Shown: positions 36,132 to 44,574 of the stretch, piece by piece
Layout: each line of letters starts with the position of its first letter
Position numbering within the stretch: position 1 is the stretch's first letter
From: JBPRGH01 sp051418055
Lineage (GTDB): Bacteria > Bacteroidota > Bacteroidia > Cytophagales > Cyclobacteriaceae
Reading direction: 5' to 3'
DNA: 64,000 nt
Assembly: GCA_051418055.1 (NCBI GenBank)
Contig: JBPRGH010000019.1
Coordinates: 1-64,000 of the forward strand
Made by a program: the position numbers and the translations under genes
The notes under the pieces: generated by a model
Databases searched by the model: none
What the model was told of the DNA's origin: nothing
The model's input: only the letters and a program-made list of their open reading frames with translations

Positions 36132-39100
36132 TCATTTCCTTCTTCTCTTTTGATATTCAAAGAAACTGATCACCCGCTTTAAAACATCATAATATAACAT
36201 TATAAATAAAGCAGCCGTCATAAACCAGATAAAGACGACATTAAACCACAAGGTATCAATATAAAAGCCCCCAAAGTATTTTGTAGGTGCGAAAAACTGA
36301 GAACGAAAATCAAAAATATGGTCAGGGTGCTCCTTCTCATTATAGATAGGGTAAATTTTCTGCACGAGCTCATCCTCTATTTTTACTACCCGATAAGGAG
36401 TATTTAAATTTTTAAGCGCATTACTAATAGCTTCATTCTGATAGCGTAACCGAAGATTATCCAGTTCATCTTGTGAGATCTCCTCAGTTAACAAAGCAAT
36501 CGCAACACTATCCTTTTCTTCAAGTAAACTTTTAAAGCGGTTCGAATACATATTTCTCAACGTCTCCAGGAAATCCTGTGTTGCCCGGTGAGTAGCTGAA
36601 TCATATCGCTGAATGGTAAGCCTGTCTCGCATTTTAAATTTATCCTCCCCTATTAATTCCAGCTCTTTATTAATTTCATTTCGCAGTAAGGACATGCTTT
36701 CTTCAAGTTTTTCTCCTTCAGGGCCACTTCTTTTCCTTCTGTTATTAAAAACATAAGAAGCTTCAGATTCTAAACGAGGGATGTAGTAGACATTCTTATA
36801 TTCAGCATCAGCTATACGGCTGTTTAAATCATAGAATAGCTTTTCAAAAGGATTATCCTTAAACTGAGTTACCATTGCTGCTTCAAACCCCCAGCGTGAA
36901 GCCATCATATCACCAAAAACAGGCACACCATCCGTAGCGCTAACTTCCGGATTGAACTTATCAAAGCTGATTACCACACCACTTAAAACAAGCTGGGGGA
37001 TAAGCAGTATAGGGATTAAAATATAAATGGTAACAGCAGAATTAAATGATGCTGAAATATTAAGCCCTAACAGGTTTGCAAATGCAGAGCAGCTAAATAA
37101 TATCAGCCACAGCCTTAACCCCATACCCTCTATTTCCAATATCCAGTTCCCAATCAGCACAAACGAACCTGTTTGTATAGCTGATATCGTAAATAGCACC
37201 AGTATCTTGCTCACCAGATAACTACTCTTGCTCAGGTTGAGATACCGCTCTCTCTTTAATATTTTTCGATCTTTAAATATTTCTTCAGCACTTACTGTTA
37301 AACCCATAAAAAGGGCTACAACAATACTCATAAAGAAATAAATTGGAATATTATCGTTAGCAAAAAAAGAATAATCCCCTTCCGGATTATCTATTACTGA
37401 ATAATACTTCACCAGGTAAGCCATAAATAACGCAAGCAGAGGGGCTTCCAACAGGTTGATCAATAAGTACTGTTTATTGGCAACCTTCGCCAGCACATCC
37501 CTTTTCAGGAATACCTTAAGTTGATTAAACCAGTTAGGTATTAATTGTGATGACTGGAGTGCGGCTTTAACATGATTAACTTTAGGTAATTTAATTGCCT
37601 GCCTAAAATAATGATACCACTGTTCCGGTGAGATCTTACGTACATTAGTAAGCCTTCCATATTCATTTACAACCCTGGTTTCAATGATATTAAAGATCTG
37701 TTCAGGATTAATATTTCCGCATTCCGGACAGACACTTTGATTTTTATTGGCAGCATTAATTATTTCTTTAAAATAAACTACCGCCTCCACAGGATTACCA
37801 TAAAAGATCTGATAACCTCCGGAATCAAGGATACACAAGCTATCAAAAAGCTTAAAAATATCAGATGAAGGCTGATGAATGACTACAAAAACCATTTTGC
37901 CCCTTAATGATAATTCCTTCAGGAGGTCCATTATATTTTCGGAGTCTCGCGAGCTTAGACCTGAGGTAGGTTCATCGACAAACAGTAGCGAAGGCTCGCG
38001 TATAAGCTCCAGTCCGATATTTAATCGCTTACGTTGTCCACCGCTGATTATCTGATCTAAAGGAGAACCAACCTTCAAGTGCATGGCTTCTGTAAGCCCC
38101 AGCTGATTTAAAAGCTTTACTACCCTTTTCGTCAGTTCATCTTTTTTAAGATGCGCAAGGCATAATTTGGCTGCAAAAAAAAGGTTTTCAAAAACAGTCA
38201 ACTCTTCTATGAGTAAATCGTCCTGCGGAACATATCCGATAACTCCCTGGACTTTTTCGCTTTCCTCATGGATATCTATACCATTTACCAGTACCCTTCC
38301 ACTTGAAGGGGTTTCAATACCATTTAATACATTTAATAAAGTTGATTTGCCTGCTCCGGAACCACCCATTATACCTACTAATTTACCTCCGGCTTCAGAA
38401 AGTGTAACATTCTGCAACCCCACTTTTCCACTTTTGAAATGGTAAAATATCCGCTCTGCTGTAAATGTGATAGTGGTTTTTTGCTCATCCTTCATGAAAT
38501 TGCTTACCACATCACTATAGTAAATAGCTTTAATTTTATTTCCCCTTATTGTACTTCCCGCAGGTAAAATTTCAATCTTCCTGCTTTTTAGAGGGATACC
38601 ATTCAGATATAAAATTGAAATTCCTAAATACTTAATGAAGTATAGCTGAAGTTCCGGAAGCCTGAGGATGGCTATAAGTCCTGTAAGGTTTCTTGTAACC
38701 ATGCGGGGGCCCTTTGTTTTATACTCCCCCGAACCCTCGTCAATGATTAATATATTTTTGGAATCAAGCTCCTCCATATCCTCGGCGATAACAAAATCGC
38801 GGAGCATGGTCATCGTCTTTCTTGATAGCTTTAATGCCTCGCCAATATAGAAGATTAGATTTCCCTGGCGCTCGGAGATCTCATGATCAACATAGATAAG
38901 TTCTATGATCTTGATAGTGATAAACACCTTCTGCTGCATGGTGAGGGCTTTATTCACCTCCTTGGTGATGTCAATGATATTAGCCCAGTCATCAACAAAT
39001 TCTTTTGTATCCTCGTCTACCTCAACATTATCAATGCCGGGAGCAACAGCCACCTGCTGAGAGGCAAGATAGCTGTCAAACATATTTATATAAAAGGGAA

Positions 39101-39224
39101 TAGCTTCCTGGTTGAGGTGTATTGAAAGAAAATCCTTTATATTATTTCGTTCATCTTCCGTTACCCTCTCCTTTGCAACAATAGCAAATAACTGAATTAT
39201 TGCTTTCAGTAACTGTTCACTCAT
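36132..39224 (-). CDS. TerB-like/ABCG-type transporter fusion
   Basis: 1030 aa. N-terminal helical TerB-like domain about 1-150; small beta-rich FHA-like segment about 160-250; ATPase domain about 255-470 with Walker A GGSGAGKST 287-295, signature ISGGQRKR 393-400 and Walker B LLFVDEPTSGLSS; a zinc-binding-like CPECG near 500; then an ABC2-type membrane domain with about six helices, split by a large extracytoplasmic loop about 770-980; final helix about 1000-1020. The order ATPase-then-membrane is that of ABCG (white) transporters. Substrate unknown. Single gene, convergent with the aldo/keto reductase. Confidence 0.87.
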   Translation of the reverse strand: MSEQLLKAIIQLFAIVAKERVTEDERNNIKDFLSIHLNQEAIPFYINMFDSYLASQQVAVAPGIDNVEVDEDTKEFVDDWANIIDITKEVNKALTMQQKVFITIKIIELIYVDHEISERQGNLIFYIGEALKLSRKTMTMLRDFVIAEDMEELDSKNILIIDEGSGEYKTKGPRMVTRNLTGLIAILRLPELQLYFIKYLGISILYLNGIPLKSRKIEILPAGSTIRGNKIKAIYYSDVVSNFMKDEQKTTITFTAERIFYHFKSGKVGLQNVTLSEAGGKLVGIMGGSGAGKSTLLNVLNGIETPSSGRVLVNGIDIHEESEKVQGVIGYVPQDDLLIEELTVFENLFFAAKLCLAHLKKDELTKRVVKLLNQLGLTEAMHLKVGSPLDQIISGGQRKRLNIGLELIREPSLLFVDEPTSGLSSRDSENIMDLLKELSLRGKMVFVVIHQPSSDIFKLFDSLCILDSGGYQIFYGNPVEAVVYFKEIINAANKNQSVCPECGNINPEQIFNIIETRVVNEYGRLTNVRKISPEQWYHYFRQAIKLPKVNHVKAALQSSQLIPNWFNQLKVFLKRDVLAKVANKQYLLINLLEAPLLALFMAYLVKYYSVIDNPEGDYSFFANDNIPIYFFMSIVVALFMGLTVSAEEIFKDRKILKRERYLNLSKSSYLVSKILVLFTISAIQTGSFVLIGNWILEIEGMGLRLWLILFSCSAFANLLGLNISASFNSAVTIYILIPILLIPQLVLSGVVISFDKFNPEVSATDGVPVFGDMMASRWGFEAAMVTQFKDNPFEKLFYDLNSRIADAEYKNVYYIPRLESEASYVFNNRRKRSGPEGEKLEESMSLLRNEINKELELIGEDKFKMRDRLTIQRYDSATHRATQDFLETLRNMYSNRFKSLLEEKDSVAIALLTEEISQDELDNLRLRYQNEAISNALKNLNTPYRVVKIEDELVQKIYPIYNEKEHPDHIFDFRSQFFAPTKYFGGFYIDTLWFNVVFIWFMTAALFIMLYYDVLKRVISFFEYQKRRRK

Positions 39225-39321
39225 TGATCAAATCCTGTTTTACTTTAAGTGACCCAAATAGGACAGCTTAAGTTACATATTAATTTATGAACGGTCATAA
39301 AAATGCCTGAAAATTCATTTA

Positions 39322-40605
39322 TCAGGTGAATAATGCGCCAGCTATAGTTGCAGTCATCATTGTTGCCAGAGTTGCAGCAAATAAAGCTTTGAATCCTAAT
39401 CTTGAAAGATCACCCTGCCTGTTTGGTGCCATCCCGCCAATACCACCAATTTGAATAGCAATAGAACTGAAGTTTGCAAACCCACAAAGGGCATAGGTAG
39501 AAATCACAATAGATTTTTCATTCAGTAATCCGGCACTTTTCATATCAGCAAGGCTCAGGTAAGCAACAAATTCATTTATAACCACCTTTTGACCAACCAA
39601 TGATCCTACACGTATGGTTTCACTCCAATCCACCCCCATTATAAAAGCAAATATCCTGAAGATTTGTCCAAGGATATACTCTAAGGAAAATTGTTGAAAA
39701 ACGCCGTCTGTTGAAGATGCAACCAATGCGTTTAAACCGGTTAAATCGCCCAAACCTTCAAGGATCCAGTTAAGTGCGTAAATAATAGCAATAAACGCCA
39801 ATAACATTCCCGCAATATTTATTGCCAGCTTTACACCATCCGCAGCACCACGACTTAAGGCATCCACGAGATTTACCCCCAGTGTCTCCTGGCTTACTTT
39901 CAGGGATGTATTAATATCTTCCTTATGGAGCTCAGGAATAACAATTTTTGCTAAAACTATTGCCGCCGGTGCGTTCATTATTGATGCACTTAACAGGTAC
40001 GCAGCAAAACGTGTACGCTCAGCTGGATCATCGCCGCCCAGAAAAGCAACATATCCTGCTAATACCCCTCCGGCTATAGTGGCCATACCGCCAGTCATGA
40101 GGCACATTAATTCTGACTGTGTCATTTTTTTGATAAATGGCCTAACCAATAAAGGTGCTTCTGTTTGTCCTAAGAAAATATTGCCTGCCGCAGAAAGGCT
40201 TTCAGCACCGGATAAACGCATGGTCCTGGACATGATCCAGGCGATGCCAAAAACGATTTTCTGAAGTATACCCAGGTAATATAATCCTGCAGAGACCGTA
40301 GAAAAGAAGATTACTGTGGGCAACACCTGAAAGGCAAATATAAATCCATACTTATTGGTGGCCAGATCGCCAAAAAGGAATTGGGCTCCGTCAGTGGCGA
40401 AGCTTAGAAATATAACAAATTTTTCGCTGATCCAGTTGAAGGCCTCAGTTACAAATTCTACCTGAGTTATCAGGAAACCAAAGACAATTTGTAATGTGAT
40501 CCCTACAGCAACTAACCTCCAGTCAATTGCTTTACGTTTTGAAGAAAATAACCAGGCGATGAAGATAAGGGCAGCGAGGCCAAATGCTCCTCTTAATAAA
40601 TCCAT
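39322..40605 (-). CDS. nupC: Concentrative nucleoside transporter (NupC family)
   Basis: 427 aa. CNT-family membrane protein: N-terminal helices, the Nucleos_tra2 core (GQTEAPLLVRPFI near 146-158, where Gln-Thr-Glu contacts the nucleoside), gate-domain hairpins, and C-terminal NEFVAYL and GFANFSSIAIQIGG near 343 and 384. Takes up nucleosides with H+ or Na+. Follows the etfB-etfA-nuclease genes on the same strand, with a long hairpin (40651-40723) between. Confidence 0.93.
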   Translation of the reverse strand: MDLLRGAFGLAALIFIAWLFSSKRKAIDWRLVAVGITLQIVFGFLITQVEFVTEAFNWISEKFVIFLSFATDGAQFLFGDLATNKYGFIFAFQVLPTVIFFSTVSAGLYYLGILQKIVFGIAWIMSRTMRLSGAESLSAAGNIFLGQTEAPLLVRPFIKKMTQSELMCLMTGGMATIAGGVLAGYVAFLGGDDPAERTRFAAYLLSASIMNAPAAIVLAKIVIPELHKEDINTSLKVSQETLGVNLVDALSRGAADGVKLAINIAGMLLAFIAIIYALNWILEGLGDLTGLNALVASSTDGVFQQFSLEYILGQIFRIFAFIMGVDWSETIRVGSLVGQKVVINEFVAYLSLADMKSAGLLNEKSIVISTYALCGFANFSSIAIQIGGIGGMAPNRQGDLSRLGFKALFAATLATMMTATIAGALFT

Positions 40606-40650
40606 TAAATTGTCTTTTACCTGTGAAGGCTAATTTTAAACATAAAAATA

Positions 40651-40723
40651 GGCTGACCCAAAAGATGATGCAATCAGCTTAACCGGTTTCAGCGCCACTG
40701 ATATCTGACCTTTTGAGTCAGCC
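40651..40723 (-). other. Long intergenic hairpin before nupC
   Basis: GGCTGAC-C-CAAAAG (40651-40664) pairs with CTTTTG-A-GTCAGCC (40710-40723) with one mismatch; inside are ATCAG/CTGAT arms and AACCGGTT. Read on the minus strand it ends in a short T run (ATTTTTA), so it may stop the etf/nuclease transcript or form a leader structure for nupC. Confidence 0.55.
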
Positions 40724-40754
40724 TTAAATATACAATAATATAAGTTAAAGAACC

Positions 40755-41348
40755 TTAATTTCTTCGGCTCAGCTCGTCCCTTATTTTAGCTGCATGCTCA
40801 TAATCCTCCCGTTCAATGGCATCATTGAGCAGCTTATTAAGCTTATCCGTAGATAAATTTTTCAGGTCTTCTTTTTTAGTTACTTTCTGTTCTTTTTTTG
40901 CTTCCTTCTTAAAATCAGTCATATCCTCCTCACCCTCATCGGAAAGTACAATCCCCGCTTCTTCAAGAATATTGCCAAAAGTATAAATGGGCGCATCAAA
41001 TCGAAGGCCTATAGCAATGGCATCGGAAGGCCTTGCATCAACTTCGATTGTATTGACCCCGTCATTACAAACAATTTTTGCAAAAAACACTCCTTCTTTC
41101 AGATCAGAGATTACAATCTCCTCTACAGTATAATTATAAGAATTTGCAAATGACTTGAACAGATCATGGGTCATCGGACGATTAGGTATGATCTTCTCAA
41201 TTTCTATTGCAATAGCCTGAGCCTCAAACATTCCAATAATTATCGGTAGCCTGCGATTGCCATCTACTTCACCCAAAACAAGCGCAAACGAACCTGATTG
41301 CGACTGGCTGGAGGATAAACCTAATATTTCTAATTTTATTTTTTCCAC
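40755..41348 (-). CDS. Bifunctional nuclease family protein with UVR motif
   Basis: 197 aa. N-terminal DUF151/BFN domain about 1-130 (LGEVDGNRRLPIIIGMFEA near 25-43; DARPSDAIAIGLR near 103-115), a charged linker, and a C-terminal UvrB/UvrC (UVR) motif about 165-195 (DAIEREDYEHAAKIRDEL). GTG start at 41348, three bases after the etfA stop, indicating translational coupling. Some relatives have RNase/DNase activity; role here is inferred from family. This gene next to etf genes is a usual Bacteroidota arrangement. Confidence 0.9.
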   Translation of the reverse strand: MEKIKLEILGLSSSQSQSGSFALVLGEVDGNRRLPIIIGMFEAQAIAIEIEKIIPNRPMTHDLFKSFANSYNYTVEEIVISDLKEGVFFAKIVCNDGVNTIEVDARPSDAIAIGLRFDAPIYTFGNILEEAGIVLSDEGEEDMTDFKKEAKKEQKVTKKEDLKNLSTDKLNKLLNDAIEREDYEHAAKIRDELSRRN

Positions 41349-41351
41349 GCT

Positions 41352-42296
41352 TTACTTTGCTGCTTTAATTGCTTCTGTAAGCTTTGGTACTACGTCAAAA
41401 GCATCCCCGACAATACCATAATCTGCTGCCTTAAAAAAAGGTGCTTCAGGGTCCTTATTTATAACCACGATATATTTAGAAGAGTTAACCCCTGCTAAAT
41501 GTTGTATGGCACCGGAAATTCCCACCGCAATATACAAGGTTGGGCTAACTTTAACTCCTGTTTGCCCCACATGTTCGTGGTGAGGTCTCCATTCCATATC
41601 TGAAACAGGCTTACTACATCCTGTAGCTGCTCCTAATTCTTTGGCAAGCTCTTCCAGCATGCCCCAGTTTTCAGGTCCTTTCATCCCGCGACCGCCGGAA
41701 ACTACAATCTCTGCTTCAGGTAAAAGCACTTCACCTGCTGCTTTTTCTACGTTTGTAATCTTAGCCTTAAAAAGATCATCAGAAAGCTGTGGGGTAAATT
41801 CTTCGACCACAGCTGACCCCCCGGTTTCTTTTACATCAACCGCATTCTTTTTTATTGCCAGGATCTTCTTATCCTTCTTCATCTCTACATTGGCAAATGC
41901 TTTACCAGTATAGATGCTTCTTTTAACAACAAAACCTGCTGAAGTATCCGGCAGTTCAACTACGTTTGAAACCAGAGCAGCATTATTTTTTATAGCTACA
42001 CGAGCAGCAACAGGAGCGCCAAGAGAAGTATTGGCTAATACAAGTACCTCTGCATTTTCCATAGCCTGGGAAAGCGCCTCAGCATAAGCCTGTATTACGC
42101 CCTGGTCCATTTTACTGTCTTTATAGCTCAGCACCTTCTTGGCACCGTAATTACCTAAAGCCTGTAATTCAGGATCTTCAATTGTGCCTAAATGAATGGC
42201 TGTTACATCACCTATAGCAGCGCCATAAGCAACTGCTTCTATAGAGGTCTTTTTAATTTTACCTTCTGCGCTTTCTACAAATACGAGTACAGACAT
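41352..42296 (-). CDS. etfA: Electron transfer flavoprotein alpha subunit
   Basis: 314 aa. N-terminal ETF domain about 1-180; C-terminal FAD domain about 190-314 with GGRGMKGPENW near 201-211, GCSKPVSD, HHEHVGQTGVKVSP near 237-250 and GISGAIQHLAG near 258-268. Takes electrons from acyl-CoA dehydrogenases with EtfB and passes them to ETF-quinone oxidoreductase. 31 bp after etfB. Confidence 0.95.
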   Translation of the reverse strand: MSVLVFVESAEGKIKKTSIEAVAYGAAIGDVTAIHLGTIEDPELQALGNYGAKKVLSYKDSKMDQGVIQAYAEALSQAMENAEVLVLANTSLGAPVAARVAIKNNAALVSNVVELPDTSAGFVVKRSIYTGKAFANVEMKKDKKILAIKKNAVDVKETGGSAVVEEFTPQLSDDLFKAKITNVEKAAGEVLLPEAEIVVSGGRGMKGPENWGMLEELAKELGAATGCSKPVSDMEWRPHHEHVGQTGVKVSPTLYIAVGISGAIQHLAGVNSSKYIVVINKDPEAPFFKAADYGIVGDAFDVVPKLTEAIKAAK

Positions 42297-42327
42297 GTAT
42301 ATTTTATTTTACCTGTTTTAAATAAAT

Positions 42328-43065
42328 TTATATAACTTTTGCTTCATTCTTCAAAAGCCTTACCAACTCCTCAACATTATCCTCATCTATCATCTTGATC
42401 TCTCCCTTTGGAGGAGGCATTTCATATCTTTTTAAAGCGACCTCTATTTCATCTGAAACAGCTTCAACCACATTCAATGGCTTTGTCCTTGCTGACATAA
42501 TACCTCGCATATTAGGGATTTTCCATTCCGCTATAGGCTCCTGGCATCCTGCTACAAAAGGAAGCTCCACCTCAAGATGCTCTTTACCTCCTTCTATTTC
42601 ACGTGACATTTTTGCTTTGTTGCCATCAATATCCAGTGTCATTACCGGGCTAATGGAAGGTATACCAAGGATCTCTCCTACCATACCATGCACCATTCCA
42701 CCATTAAAATCCAGGGATTCACGGCCCATAAGTATCAGGTCATAACTTCCTTCTTTTGCATAATGAGCGATCTGCTTCGCTACAAAATGAGAATCTTTTG
42801 GCTCAGCATTAACACGAATAGCTTCATCAGCACCAATAGCCAGAGCTTTACGAATGGTAGGTTCGGTCTCTGCCTCACCCACATTGAGAACAGTGATTTT
42901 TCCACCTGTTTGCTCTTTAAGCTCTACAGCTCTTGCCAAAGCATAATCATCATAAGGGCCGATGATAAACTGTACACCAGATTTATCAAATTTAGTATTA
43001 TCATCAGTAAAAGCGATCCGGGAAGTAGTATCCGGAACGTGGGTTATACATACAAGTATGTTCAT
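42328..43065 (-). CDS. etfB: Electron transfer flavoprotein beta subunit
   Basis: 245 aa, full length for the family. AMP-binding ETF fold with MNILVCITHVPDT at the start, GADEAIRV near 78-85, LILMGRESLDFNGGMV near 115-130 and the closing ARTKPLNVVE segment near 192-201. Partner of EtfA. First gene of the minus-strand block and divergent from the TPR gene at 43157. Confidence 0.96.
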   Translation of the reverse strand: MNILVCITHVPDTTSRIAFTDDNTKFDKSGVQFIIGPYDDYALARAVELKEQTGGKITVLNVGEAETEPTIRKALAIGADEAIRVNAEPKDSHFVAKQIAHYAKEGSYDLILMGRESLDFNGGMVHGMVGEILGIPSISPVMTLDIDGNKAKMSREIEGGKEHLEVELPFVAGCQEPIAEWKIPNMRGIMSARTKPLNVVEAVSDEIEVALKRYEMPPPKGEIKMIDEDNVEELVRLLKNEAKVI

Positions 43066-43156
43066 TGAGTTGAGATTTAAATTATTTTATATTTCTCGTT
43101 CCGTAAATTTGTCGTGAAGATAAAAGATTTTTATAAAAATTTACTTTATAACAGCT

Positions 43157-43483
43157 ATGAATTCAGACCGTTTAAAAAAACTTGAAAATTATTATAAACA
43201 AGATCCAAATGATCCTTTTATTATTTATGGATTGGCTCTTGAATATGAAAAAAGAGATCTGGATAAAGCAGTTGAATTTTTTGATATCCTTCTAACCAAA
43301 CATCCGGATTATCTGCCAACCTATTACAAAGCGGCTCACCTCTATTGGGAAGAGGACCAGCCGGAGCAGGCACGATCAATTTTCGAAAGGGGAATAGACC
43401 TGGCAAAAAAGCAGGAAAACGTTAAAATATTAAATGAACTTAAAGCCGCTTTCCACAACTTTCAGATGGAAAATGACTACTAA
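43157..43483 (+). CDS. Small TPR protein
   Basis: 108 aa made of about three TPR units (DPFIIYGLALEYEKR, YLPTYYKAAHLYWEE, ARSIFERGIDLAKKQ). No signal peptide. Divergent from etfB with 91 bp between the starts. Probably an adaptor; partner unknown. Confidence 0.82.
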   Translation: MNSDRLKKLENYYKQDPNDPFIIYGLALEYEKRDLDKAVEFFDILLTKHPDYLPTYYKAAHLYWEEDQPEQARSIFERGIDLAKKQENVKILNELKAAFHNFQMENDY

Positions 43484-43606
43484 TATTTTTAGCATTTATT
43501 ATCTTAACTTGTTAATATTCAGAATATTTAGCATATCTTAATTAAATTATAATTTTAACAGTTTACTTTATGGATTTATATTCTTACATTTAAGAAAGAA
43601 TAAGCC

Positions 43607-44569
43607 ATGAAGAAATTATTTTTCTTAATACTTCTTATCATTTCCGGATATGAAGTGGCTGCTCAAGGTTGTAGTGATGCTGGGTTTTGCACCATGGGTG
43701 CGATGCGCCCGGATCAAAGTTACAGTACTGAATCATTGATAAAATTAAGGGCTGTAGAGATAAATCAATATCGTGGTACAACAACACTCTCCCCCGTCAT
43801 TTGGGTGACCACCTTAGATATTACCGTAGGCATCAATACAAGAAATTTCATTCAACTAAAACTTCCTTATCAACATATTACCGGGAATCTTACGGATCTT
43901 GGAAACAACGAACCTGTGAATGGCATGGGAGATATTTCCTTAAGCTTTACCAGGAACATAATACAGGAAAATAATTATGATATTAATGTTACTTTGGGAG
44001 CTAAGATACCATCAAATAATGCCGCTCTTGAAAGTACTGAAGGTGTAGATCATCATATGTACTATCAAACCAGCCTGGGTACTTATGATTTAGTAGCGGG
44101 AGCATCATTTATAAATAAGAAGTGGCTTTTTGCCACCGGATATCAACGTCCTCTGATACACCGGAATAAAAATGATTTCCGATGGGGGCAATGGAATGAA
44201 TATCCCGATCCGGCGTATATTAATAATCATGATACTCACCGGGCAGGGACAGAATTCAGAAGAGGATCTGATGTAATGGTTAGAGTGGAGCGTAACTTTA
44301 GGTTCTCTAACTACAGTTTTAATATCGGAGTGCTTCCTATTTTCAGGATCACTCCTGACCAGGCTTATGATCCTCTTACGGATACCAGTGAAAAAATTGA
44401 AAATACTACAGGTATGGCTTTATCAGCATTGGCAGGTGCCTCCTATCATTTTGATGTTAATTCCAGCCTGAGATTTATTTACGGTAGAAAGGTTACCCAG
44501 CGTGAATATAATCCTGATGGACTAACACGCCATGCTGTTTACTCATTTTCTTATATATATAGGTTTTAG
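43607..44569 (+). CDS. Outer-membrane barrel-like protein
   Basis: 320 aa. Signal peptide about 1-20 (VAAQ), then a mature N terminus GCSDAGFCTMGAMRPDQ with two close Cys (CSDAGFC), then many alternating beta strands with aromatic girdle residues and an end YRF, typical of outer-membrane barrels. Possibly the Cys motif binds a metal or makes a disulfide. Starts a three-gene unit with the CHAT peptidase (5 bp after its stop) and a small secreted protein. Function unknown; no family recognised with certainty. Confidence 0.7.
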   Translation: MKKLFFLILLIISGYEVAAQGCSDAGFCTMGAMRPDQSYSTESLIKLRAVEINQYRGTTTLSPVIWVTTLDITVGINTRNFIQLKLPYQHITGNLTDLGNNEPVNGMGDISLSFTRNIIQENNYDINVTLGAKIPSNNAALESTEGVDHHMYYQTSLGTYDLVAGASFINKKWLFATGYQRPLIHRNKNDFRWGQWNEYPDPAYINNHDTHRAGTEFRRGSDVMVRVERNFRFSNYSFNIGVLPIFRITPDQAYDPLTDTSEKIENTTGMALSALAGASYHFDVNSSLRFIYGRKVTQREYNPDGLTRHAVYSFSYIYRF

Positions 44570-44574
44570 TTAAT

